A DNA stretch of 9,828 bases from an uncultured Selenomonadaceae bacterium (GTDB lineage Bacteria; Bacillota; Negativicutes; Selenomonadales; Selenomonadaceae), in contig CACZOL010000163.1 of assembly GCA_902782705.1 (NCBI GenBank), forward strand, positions 1 to 9,828, read 5' to 3'. The notes under the pieces were generated by a model. It saw nothing but the letters and a program-made list of their open reading frames with translations. It was not told where the DNA came from and searched no databases. Positions 1-5,454 of the stretch are shown here, in pieces (the first letter of the stretch is position 1; each line of letters opens with the position of its first letter). A program made the translations under genes and the position numbers.

Positions 1-27
1 AGGAGCCACCGGGAAGCTGCTCGTATT

Positions 28-67
28 GGCACTGTGGCGAAGCGCTAAGAGCGGCGCTTCCACTGCC
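28..67. other. Long bulged hairpin in GC-rich non-coding stretch
   Basis: GGCA, GTG and GAAGCGC (28-45) pair in order with GCGCTTC, CAC and TGCC (54-67), giving 14 base pairs interrupted by two two-base bulges on one side, with an eight-base loop. Smaller stems follow at 66-85 (CCTCG/CGAGG), 122-134 (ATGCG/CGCAT) and 148-178 (GTCCT/AGGAC). Bulged, regular stems of this kind suggest RNA structure, but no family is recognised and the left end is cut by the window. Confidence 0.35.
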
Positions 68-218
68 TCGCGCCCCGCACCGAGGTCCGCCGAAACGCCT
101 GCGCGTCCGGTCGCCCTCTCTATGCGTGCCGCATTTCCCGGTCGACAGTCCTTCCGTCAGGTGCACGCCTCACAGGACGACGCCTCCCGAACGAAAAAAT
201 GCTGTCAGCCTTCCTTCA

Positions 219-309
219 AAATCCGTACAGGAAGTCTTGGACAGACTCCTCCCGTACTGCATGAAAGCGTACTCCATAAGGGTTTATCCTGTCAAACGGC
301 AACGGATTT
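219..309. other. Nested inverted repeats, possible structured RNA (strand unknown)
   Basis: AAATCCGT (219-226) pairs with ACGGATTT (302-309). Directly inside, ACAGGA (227-232) pairs with TCCTGT (287-292). Within this closed domain are AGTCT/AGACT (233-247, five-base loop) and GTAC/GTAC with an inner GC/GC extension (about 253-271). The layout is a junction of two hairpins closed by a long helix, as in many structured RNAs. I could not match it to a riboswitch or RNA family I know. Both strands would fold similarly. Confidence 0.4.
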
Positions 310-398
310 CCCTTTTGAAAATGAAAAATTTATGAAAGCCAGTAAATATAAGCGATTGCGTGTTTTCTCCAAATCGGAATTTTTATTTGGATAATGAA

Positions 399-444
399 GG
401 TATATACTTTTTGACTTTATAAATAAGCATTTATAGCCTATACC
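399..444. repeat. AT-rich nested inverted repeat
   Basis: GGTATA (399-404) and TATACC (439-444) enclose an inner hairpin, TATAAAT and ATTTATA, with a four-base loop (418-435). It directly adjoins the palindrome at 445-490. The function is unknown. It may be part of the same termination zone or a chance product of AT-rich sequence. Confidence 0.4.
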
Positions 445-490
445 AAAAAAGCACATAAAATTATTTCATTATGAAATAATTTTATGTGCT
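445..490 (-). terminator. Second long AT-rich palindrome with T run
   Basis: A 20-bp perfect inverted repeat (450-469 and 471-490) around a single central base, ending in AGCACATAAAATTATTTCAT on the left arm. On the minus strand it is followed by six T (plus-strand A run 445-450). It lies 46 bases past the cheV terminator with no gene between, so it is either a backup terminator or the end of another, unseen transcript. The stem is AT-rich and has almost no loop. On the plus strand no T run follows. Confidence 0.65.
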
Positions 491-536
491 AAAATCATTC
501 TTATACGATTTTCTTTTCCTAAATAAATATACACGC

Positions 537-577
537 AAAAAAAATGACGGCTATGGAAAATTCCATAGCCGTCATTT
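537..577 (-). terminator. Strong intrinsic terminator after cheV
   Basis: A 17-bp perfect stem, AAATGACGGCTATGGAA with its complement (542-558 and 561-577), has a two-base centre and is followed on the minus strand by eight T (plus-strand A run 537-544, partly inside the stem). It begins nine bases after the cheV stop codon. This is one of the strongest terminator signals in the window. Confidence 0.93.
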
Positions 578-585
578 AATTTGTC

Positions 586-1524
586 TCAATCCTCTTCTTT
601 TTTCTTCCCTATGCCGAAAATGAGCTCGTCAAGAAGACCGATGAGCTGATTGATCTCCGGCTTCGCGATCTGCCCGTTCGCGCCAAGCTCGTTGCCTTTA
701 CGGCGCATCTCTTCGTTGATCAGCGAAGAGAACAACACAACGGGAACCCCTTTCAGCCGATCGTTCTCACGAATCAGCTTCAGCAGGCGATGGCCGTCCA
801 TCTGCGGCATCTCGATATCGGTGACGACGAGGCGGACAAGGCTCTCGATCGGCGCGTCCTTCTTGGAGAGCGCTTCAAGATACTCCCAAGCCTCTTTGCC
901 GTTCGCATAAGGCTTGACGTAGTTGTAACCGGATTCATGCAGCGTCGTGGTCAAAAGGTCGCGCAGCATCGGTGAATCCTCGGCGACGACGATATGCTCC
1001 TTCGAGCGGCGTTCCTTCATGTCGGCCTCTGCTTCCTCGAAGGTCGTCAGTTTTGCGTTGATCTCAGGATTGACTTCGGCGATGATCGTCTCGAAATCCA
1101 GCAGCAGCACGATTTTTTCGCCGAATTTCACGATACCGACGACGCGGGACTGATCGCCGACTTCCGGCGCCGGCTCCATGTCTTTCCAGGAAACGCGATG
1201 GATACGGGACACGTTGTCGACGAGGAATCCGATATAATATGCGTTGATTTCCGTGACGATGATGTTTTTCGCACGGTCCGTTCCCGCTACATTCAAGCAA
1301 CGCGGCAGATTGACGAGCGGCATGGAGCGTCCGCGCAATGTGAAGAGGCCGTCAATGTACGGATGCGCCTGCGGCATCTCCGTGACGGGAAAATCCGACG
1401 CCGTGATGACTTCGCGCACTTTAGCAACGTTTATGCCGTAATTGACGTCTCCAATGCCAAATTCGACGATTTCAAATTCGTTCGTCCCCGTTTCAAGAAG
1501 GATTCCCTTTTTGTCCTCTGCCAT
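586..1524 (-). CDS. cheV: CheV-type chemotaxis coupling protein (CheW plus receiver)
   Basis: A 312-residue two-domain protein. The CheW-like domain (about 15-155) would couple chemoreceptors to the histidine kinase CheA at the membrane-associated array; it shows FEIVEFGIGDVNYGINVAKV, then PYIDGLFTLRGRSMPLVNLP and VVGIVKFGEKIVLLLDFE. The response-regulator domain (about 176-303) has the acidic pair Glu182-Asp183 (VVAEDSP), the phospho-acceptor Asp236 (VVTDIEMPQMDG), Ser266/Ser267 (VVLFSS) and Lys288 (IAKPE). All key receiver residues are present, so it should be phosphorylated by CheA and tune adaptation. The length is typical of CheV. The ATG (1522-1524) has GGGGG seven bases upstream. It has its own promoter and a strong terminator, so it is a stand-alone gene next to, not within, the housekeeping operon. 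It implies a motile, chemotactic organism. Confidence 0.95.
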   Translation of the reverse strand: MAEDKKGILLETGTNEFEIVEFGIGDVNYGINVAKVREVITASDFPVTEMPQAHPYIDGLFTLRGRSMPLVNLPRCLNVAGTDRAKNIIVTEINAYYIGFLVDNVSRIHRVSWKDMEPAPEVGDQSRVVGIVKFGEKIVLLLDFETIIAEVNPEINAKLTTFEEAEADMKERRSKEHIVVAEDSPMLRDLLTTTLHESGYNYVKPYANGKEAWEYLEALSKKDAPIESLVRLVVTDIEMPQMDGHRLLKLIRENDRLKGVPVVLFSSLINEEMRRKGNELGANGQIAKPEINQLIGLLDELIFGIGKKKEED

Positions 1525-1547
1525 GCAATCGCCCCCAAAATCTCCCC

Positions 1548-1563
1548 GTCCCCACTCGGGGAC
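1548..1563 (-). promoter_or_regulatory. Hairpin in the cheV leader next to the ribosome binding site
   Basis: GTCCCC pairs perfectly with GGGGAC across a four-base loop (1548-1563). Eleven bases downstream is the cheV ribosome binding site GGGGG (1532-1536), seven bases before the ATG. The CCCC of the 5' arm could pair either with the nearby GGGG or with the ribosome binding site, so a translation switch is conceivable but not shown. Confidence 0.35.
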
Positions 1564-1648
1564 AAAGGTTCTTTACGATTCTATTCGCCGTGCATGAAAA
1601 ATTTCCTTCTTTTGTGAAAAAAATGCTCCGCCGCACAGCGCTCTGCTT

Positions 1649-1678
1649 ATTATAGCATAGCTATCAGAAATATTACAA
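1649..1678 (-). promoter_or_regulatory. Extended -10 promoter for cheV
   Basis: On the minus strand a perfect TATAAT (1649-1654) is preceded by TGC, an extended -10 element, with a -35 of TTGTAA (1673-1678) at 18 bases. The predicted start is near 1642. ATAGC and GCTAT (1652-1664) form a small dyad overlapping the -10, and a near-palindrome with one mismatched pair, GCACAGCGCTCTGC (1633-1646), covers the predicted start. Either could be an operator. The form is housekeeping sigma-70-like, not sigma-28 (flagellar). Confidence 0.75.
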
Positions 1679-1695
1679 TGCTTTCTTCATTTCTT

Positions 1696-2643
1696 TTACG
1701 ATTCTTTTTCTTCCAACAAAAATGTCCAGCCGTCTCTTTGCTCGATTTTCCCCTCTTTGAGCAGATGTCCGAGGGCGCGCTTGAACGCCGCTTTGCTGAC
1801 GCCGAATTTGTCGCGGATGATGTCCGGCGACGTGGAATCGTCGTATGGCATCCGCCCGCGCCGCTCGCGGAGCAGCGCAAGGATTGCGTCGCTGTCCGAG
1901 ACAAGCGCTTTCTCCTTGATTTCACGAAGCGACGCGTTGAGCCGCCCGTCCTCGCGGATAAAAGTCACGCGCGCCGTAACCGTCTCGCCGACGCGCGGCC
2001 GCACTTTCATTTCCTTGTTGTCGATGAAAACGATGAAACGCTCCTTTGAAAAGAGGAACGCGCCCTTATCCGTATAGTTGTATATATCGCCGGTCACGAA
2101 GTCGCCGACTTTTACGCCCTCGGCGGGCCGCGATGCGCGGCGCATCTCATCTTCGACTTCCATCGTCACGGCAAGACGTCCCGACTTGTCAACGTAGAGC
2201 TTTGCCCAGACCCGCTCACCGACGCGCGGTCGTCCGCGCATACCCGCGAACGGCATGAAGATGCCGCGTTCCGCACCGACGTCGAGGAAAGCGCCGTCCT
2301 TGCTGACGTTTACGACTTTCAGACGCGCGATTTGACCGACTTTCATCTTTGGCACGCGCATACTGGCAGTCAACCGGCGTTTCGGATCGCGGTAGAGAAA
2401 AACCTCGACTTCGTCGCCGACTGCGACCGGGGCCGTCTGCTGCTGCGTATGCAAAAGCACGTCGTCGCTGGTATTTCCCGTCTCCGCGTCGAGAAACGCG
2501 CCCATGTCTCCAAGACGCACGACGCGCATTACGGCGACCATGCCTTCATGGACACTGCGGCGCTTACGCGCGGGCGCACCGCCTTCGAGTTCTGCGGTCT
2601 GCTCGTTTTCAGCCGTTTCGAGCGCTCCACTCTGTTCTGTCAT
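1696..2643 (-). CDS. cvfB: CvfB/YitL-type S1-domain RNA-binding protein
   Basis: A 315-residue protein of the CvfB family, known in Gram-positive bacteria as an RNA-binding factor that affects expression of virulence and stress genes. It is built of S1-like barrels followed by a winged helix. Here three S1-like repeats can be seen at about 33-96 (EGMVAVMRVVRLGDMGAFLD), 102-163 (VGQIARLKVVNVSKDGAFLD) and 178-241 (KVGDFVTGDIYNYTDKGAFLF). Each has the KGAFL-like motif. A C-terminal winged helix follows at about 250-312 (SPDIIRDKFGVSKAAFKRALGHLLKEGKI). The first 30 residues are acidic and low in complexity. The ATG (2641-2643) is three bases after the rsfS stop, and its GAGGA ribosome binding site lies within the last rsfS codons. 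No intrinsic terminator is evident after it, so some readthrough into cheV is likely. Confidence 0.92.
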   Translation of the reverse strand: MTEQSGALETAENEQTAELEGGAPARKRRSVHEGMVAVMRVVRLGDMGAFLDAETGNTSDDVLLHTQQQTAPVAVGDEVEVFLYRDPKRRLTASMRVPKMKVGQIARLKVVNVSKDGAFLDVGAERGIFMPFAGMRGRPRVGERVWAKLYVDKSGRLAVTMEVEDEMRRASRPAEGVKVGDFVTGDIYNYTDKGAFLFSKERFIVFIDNKEMKVRPRVGETVTARVTFIREDGRLNASLREIKEKALVSDSDAILALLRERRGRMPYDDSTSPDIIRDKFGVSKAAFKRALGHLLKEGKIEQRDGWTFLLEEKES

Positions 2644-2646
2644 GCG

Positions 2647-2997
2647 TCAGTCCTCGTAGGGCGTCAGCTCCGCATCGCCCCAAAGCTGCTCCAGTGCGTA
2701 ATATTCTCGGCTGTCGCGCGTAAACACATGCAGGACGCAGTCGCCGTAATCCATCAGAATCCACTCGCCCTCACGATATCCTTCCTTGTGTCCGAAGGAG
2801 ACGCCCGCCTCCTCCAAGCGCTCCTCCACCGCGTCCGCGATGGCGCGCGTCTGTGTGACCGTATTCGCCGAACAGACAACGAAATAATCGGTCGCGACCG
2901 TGAGCCCCTCCATCTTCATCAGGACGATATCGTGCGCTTTCTTGCTGCTCGCCGCCTCGGCAATCGCCTCGGCCAGTTCTTTTGATGTGTTAAACAA
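2647..2997 (-). CDS. rsfS: Ribosome silencing factor RsfS
   Basis: A 116-residue member of the RsfS/Iojap family, which binds uL14 on the free 50S subunit and blocks subunit joining when nutrients are short. Visible are the N-terminal helix SKELAEAIAEAASSKKAHDI, the conserved stretch TDYFVVCSANTVTQTRAIAD (37-56), the GEWILMDYGDCVLHVF segment (77-92) and YYALEQLWGDAE (99-110). All are family landmarks and the length is typical. The start is TTG (2995-2997), with AAGGAGG seven bases upstream, a strong site that decides this start. It follows the LCP gene after 80 bases, the longest gap within this operon. cvfB begins three bases after its stop. Confidence 0.96.
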   Translation of the reverse strand: MFNTSKELAEAIAEAASSKKAHDIVLMKMEGLTVATDYFVVCSANTVTQTRAIADAVEERLEEAGVSFGHKEGYREGEWILMDYGDCVLHVFTRDSREYYALEQLWGDAELTPYED

Positions 2998-3042
2998 AAA
3001 ATACCCTCCTTTTCTCTGCCGTGTCTTTTTCCGTCATGCTGT

Positions 3043-3059
3043 GTCGAACAGCGTTCGAC
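3043..3059 (-). repeat. Short perfect hairpin between the LCP gene and rsfS
   Basis: GTCGAAC and GTTCGAC face each other across three bases, giving a 7-bp perfect stem about 45 bases before the rsfS start. No T run follows on the minus strand, so it is not an intrinsic terminator. It could protect or punctuate the message; its role is unknown. Confidence 0.4.
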
Positions 3060-3077
3060 GTAGCAATACTTTGCCGA

Positions 3078-4088
3078 TTACTTCTTTTCTTCCGCTGCGT
3101 TTTCTTCCGCCTTTGGGAAAAGGTTTCGCAGTTTTCCCTTGATTTGCTCTTTATCGGCAATCCACACTTTCTCATCCCCCGCGTAAGGGTGACCGGGCAG
3201 CGTGATCGTTTCCGGCTCTTCCTTTGAAAGCCCTTTCAGGACCTCTGCCAGGTGCGCCGTATCCCAAACCTCGACGCTGGTATCGACTTGTTCCTGCAAT
3301 ATTTTCGTCAGCGCCGGCAGCCTGCCCAATGTGTCCACAGTCAAGATCCGCTCATAGAGCGCTTTCAGGAACCGCTGCTGCCGTTGGACGCGCCCGAAGT
3401 CTCCAAGCTCACCGCCGCGATAGCGCAAATATTTTTGCGCAGTGTCGCCGTCCATGCGCTGGAATCCCTGCGGTATATGAATGGAAAGCCCCAACTCCGG
3501 GTCGTCGTAATCCATGCGCATTTCCACGTACACATCCACGCCGCCCATCGCGTCGATAAAATCCACGAGCGCCTGCGTATTCACGACGGCATAATAATGG
3601 ACGGAAACATCCAGAAGCTTCCGCACCGCGTCGATCATGCCCGACACGCCGACCTCCGAATATTTCTCACCGAGACGCTCCCACGTCACGCCGTCCGCCG
3701 CCGTCATGACCGTGCCGCGCGGAATCGAGATTACGCGCACCTTGCCGGACGCGTTGTCGAGGCTGAGCAAAAGGATCGTGTCTGCGTGGCTGCCGCCGAA
3801 ATCGCCGCCCTTGTCCACGCCGAGCACGAGGATATTCATATACGATTCAAACCGCTCGTCCAGCGGCACGCGCTCCGCATCCCGCCGCTCGCGATAATCT
3901 TCATACTTCGCATGATATTCGCGGTAGACCGCCGCGCCCCGCAAAAGCTCATGCCATGAGGCCCAACCCACGACACCGAGTACGGCGAGAAGAAGCATGA
4001 GCTTAAATAATCCGAGGATCGCCCGAAGCAGTCGTTTCCTTCGCTTCGCACGGATATTGTCCCGCGTCCTGCTTTTTTGCTTCGTCAT
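3078..4088 (-). CDS. LytR-CpsA-Psr (LCP) family envelope polymer ligase
   Basis: LCP proteins transfer lipid-linked glycopolymers onto peptidoglycan (or a related acceptor) at the outer face of the membrane. The 336-residue protein has a basic N-terminus (residues 1-22, many Arg/Lys), one membrane helix at about 23-45 (LGLFKLMLLLAVLGVVGW) and an outside domain. LCP motifs are visible: NILVLGVDKG with HADTILLLSLD (85-111), VISIPRG (119-125), AMGGVDVYV (180-188) and YLRYRGGELGDFGRVQRQQRF (220-240), with Arg222, Arg224, Asp230, Arg233 and the RQQ motif. Where many LCP proteins have SIPRD, this one has SIPRG. The C-terminus is charged and polar (KAEENAAEEKK). The start ATG (4086-4088) overlaps the yqeK stop as ATGA, with AAGGG about six bases upstream. 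The exact polymer cannot be read from the sequence. Confidence 0.92.
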   Translation of the reverse strand: MTKQKSRTRDNIRAKRRKRLLRAILGLFKLMLLLAVLGVVGWASWHELLRGAAVYREYHAKYEDYRERRDAERVPLDERFESYMNILVLGVDKGGDFGGSHADTILLLSLDNASGKVRVISIPRGTVMTAADGVTWERLGEKYSEVGVSGMIDAVRKLLDVSVHYYAVVNTQALVDFIDAMGGVDVYVEMRMDYDDPELGLSIHIPQGFQRMDGDTAQKYLRYRGGELGDFGRVQRQQRFLKALYERILTVDTLGRLPALTKILQEQVDTSVEVWDTAHLAEVLKGLSKEEPETITLPGHPYAGDEKVWIADKEQIKGKLRNLFPKAEENAAEEKK

Positions 4089-4675
4089 TCCGCACCCTTC
4101 CCTGCGCCGCCCTGCGCTATCAACAGCTCGTTCCGCGCAAGCACCGTATCGGAATGAATGAGCTGACCTTTTTCTAAAACGAACGCGAGGGAACGCGTCA
4201 ATCCCGCCAGCGTCATTTCATCGAGGGAAGCCTCGCGCGCAAGGCGGCGAAGGTCCTCCACTGCGGGATAGTCGCGCGTCGGCTCGACCATGTCCGCGAA
4301 ATAAACGATCTTATCGAGAGCCGTCATCGCCGCGCCGCCTACCGTATGCCGCTCAATCGCGCGCAAGATCGCGGCGTCTTCGACGCCGTAAATCTCCCTC
4401 GCGCGGCAAGCGCTGAGCTGTGCATGCAGCAAAAGCGGCGTCGCGCGCTCGACATCGCCGTATGCTATGCCGCGGGCGTCTGCCTCCGCCCGCATCGCCT
4501 CGTTTGGAAACTCCCGCGCGCAGTCGTGCAAAAGCCCCGCCAGCCGCGCCCGCATCTCATCCTCGCCAAACCGGCGTGCAAGGAACGCCGCCGTATCCGC
4601 GACGCCCAGCGAATGTTCGTATCGGCTTTTCTTCAGGCGGCGCGAAAGTTCCCTTTTCATTGCCTCGTAATCCAT
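4085..4675 (-). CDS. yqeK: YqeK-type HD-domain Ap4A hydrolase
   Basis: A 196-residue HD-superfamily metal hydrolase. Members of this family in Firmicutes cleave diadenosine tetraphosphate symmetrically to ADP, keeping this stress nucleotide low. Counting from the ATG, the metal ligands are visible as His21 (RYEHSLGVA), His50-Asp51 (LLHDCAR), His84 (LLLHAQLSA), His110 (ERHTVGG) and Asp128 (KIVYFADMVEPTRD). The stretch GLLHDCARE and the ending ADMVEPTR are typical of YqeK. The ATG at 4673-4675 overlaps the nadD stop as TGATG. A TTG one codon earlier (4676-4678) is also possible and sits nine bases after AAGG. The stop codon overlaps the ATG of the LCP gene as ATGA. The tail after residue 185 is a short Gly/Ala-rich extension. 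Confidence 0.93.
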   Translation of the reverse strand: MDYEAMKRELSRRLKKSRYEHSLGVADTAAFLARRFGEDEMRARLAGLLHDCAREFPNEAMRAEADARGIAYGDVERATPLLLHAQLSACRAREIYGVEDAAILRAIERHTVGGAAMTALDKIVYFADMVEPTRDYPAVEDLRRLAREASLDEMTLAGLTRSLAFVLEKGQLIHSDTVLARNELLIAQGGAGKGAE

Positions 4676-5289
4676 CAACGATACAGACCTTTTTTATAAA
4701 TATAGCATTCCACTTCGGGCGGCACGATATACTTGACCGAGCGTCCCGCGGCGACTCTTTCCCGAATGTCCGTCGAAGAGATTTCAAGCTCCGGCGTGTT
4801 CAAGAGATGAATGCGCCGCACGCCGAGATCTCCCAGAATTTCCCTCGTCCGCTCCACGTCCGGACGGCAGCCGGGGCGTGAAGCCGCAATGAAAGGGCAA
4901 ATTTCCAAAAGCTCCTCAATCCGTTCCCAAGTGTGAATCTCACGAATGACGTCGGTTCCCGCGATGAAGAAATACTCTGTATCTCCGCCCGCCGCGCGCA
5001 AAAGAGCGCGCACCGTGTCGATACTGTAGGACGGGCCTTCACGGCGCATCTCGATGTCCGACACTTCGAAATCCGGATTGGAGCAAGTCGCCAACACCGT
5101 CATCATATAGCGGTCTTCAGCGGAGGAAATCTTATGCCCGAGCTTGTGCGGCGGCTGCGCAGCGGGAATGAAAAGAACTTTTTCCAGCTCGTACTCGTCT
5201 CGTACCGCTTCCGCCATCATCAAATGACCGTTGTGGATTGGGTCGAACGTGCCACCGAGAATGCCGACACGATGTTTTGTCTCTGCCAT
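4675..5289 (-). CDS. nadD: Nicotinate-nucleotide adenylyltransferase (NAD synthesis)
   Basis: Joins nicotinate mononucleotide and ATP to form deamido-NAD, a central step of NAD synthesis in the cytoplasm. The 204-residue protein has the nucleotidyltransferase signature GILGGTFDPIHNGHL (9-23), the PHK substrate loop (47-49), IAGTDVIREIHTW (109-121) and the closing motif ISSTDIRER (170-178). These are the expected NadD landmarks and the length is normal. The ATG at 5287-5289 is preferred: GGGG stands seven bases before it. A GTG two codons upstream lies only one base from that GGGG, too close to be used. The stop TGA overlaps the ATG of yqeK (TGATG). The nadD-yqeK-rsfS grouping is widespread in Firmicutes. 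Confidence 0.96.
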   Translation of the reverse strand: MAETKHRVGILGGTFDPIHNGHLMMAEAVRDEYELEKVLFIPAAQPPHKLGHKISSAEDRYMMTVLATCSNPDFEVSDIEMRREGPSYSIDTVRALLRAAGGDTEYFFIAGTDVIREIHTWERIEELLEICPFIAASRPGCRPDVERTREILGDLGVRRIHLLNTPELEISSTDIRERVAAGRSVKYIVPPEVECYIYKKGLYR

Positions 5290-5304
5290 GTTCACACCCC
5301 GAAA

Positions 5305-5454
5305 TCAACGAAACACAAGATAAGCCGCCGCCGTCGCGGCAGCCATCGTCGCCAAGACGATCAGCACCGCCCGCGCCGCGTCGATCATGTCGTAGCGGTT
5401 CTTCGGGTCACGCCATGCGTCCCGAAGCGACGAAAGATAATCCAACAGATTCAT
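5305..5454 (-). CDS. Small single-span membrane peptide, 49 aa, unknown function
   Basis: I do not recognise a family. The reading frame begins MNLLDYLSSLRDAW, has a charged, polar middle (RDPKNRYDMIDAARA, 16-30), then a hydrophobic stretch at about 30-48 (VLIVLATMAAAT and AAAYLVF), and ends in a lone Arg. This looks like one C-terminal membrane helix with a short cytoplasmic N-terminal part, rather than a signal peptide, because the hydrophobic part is at the end. The ATG (5452-5454) overlaps the proA stop as ATGA, and the stop lies 15 bases before the nadD start, so the frame exactly fills the gap between two housekeeping genes. A weak AAGGG stands about 11 bases upstream inside proA, so translation probably depends on coupling to proA. 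It is short enough to be missed by routine gene calling. Other possibilities are chance or a purely leader-type role. Conservation of the frame would decide. Confidence 0.65.
   Translation of the reverse strand: MNLLDYLSSLRDAWRDPKNRYDMIDAARAVLIVLATMAAATAAAYLVFR

Larger units (their letters stand above)
1..395. other. Region without a recognised gene
   Basis: Bases 1 to about 215 are GC-rich and 215 to 395 increasingly AT-rich. The longest open frame on the plus strand runs from the left edge to 394, but its Arg/Ser/Ala-rich composition, lack of any recognised motif and lack of a ribosome binding site make it unconvincing. A minus-strand frame open from about 165 to the left edge is equally unlike a real protein. 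I see no tRNA, rRNA, tmRNA, RNase P or SRP signature. What stands out is the set of inverted repeats listed separately. Confidence 0.5.

Noticed and set aside
266..295. Minus-strand promoter TTGACA with TACGCT at 18 bases
   Set aside because: The -35 is perfect but the -10 matches only three of six positions, and it lies inside the nested repeat at 219-309. Too weak to list as a feature.
26..394. Plus-strand open frame of 122 codons, open as far as the left edge
   Set aside because: No ribosome binding site, an Arg/Ser/Ala-rich composition typical of antisense GC-rich frames, no recognisable motif, and it crosses the strong inverted repeats at 28-67 and 219-309. A real gene cannot be fully excluded.
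1524..1563. G-quadruplex in the cheV leader
   Set aside because: Only three runs of four or more G are present, with no fourth run nearby; a plain hairpin explains the pattern better.
994..1617. Long plus-strand frame opposite cheV
   Set aside because: Shadow of cheV: its codons are the complement of a well-supported gene with intact CheW and receiver motifs.
1614..1646. Terminator for cvfB at the GC-rich stretch followed by seven T
   Set aside because: The GC-rich part does not form a hairpin next to the T run, and the cheV promoter lies just upstream, so this is leader sequence.
3041..3061. SOS-box-like sequence CGAAC-GCT-GTTCG before rsfS
   Set aside because: The Firmicute LexA site has four bases between GAAC and GTTC. 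Here there are three, and no promoter overlaps it, so it is listed only as a hairpin.
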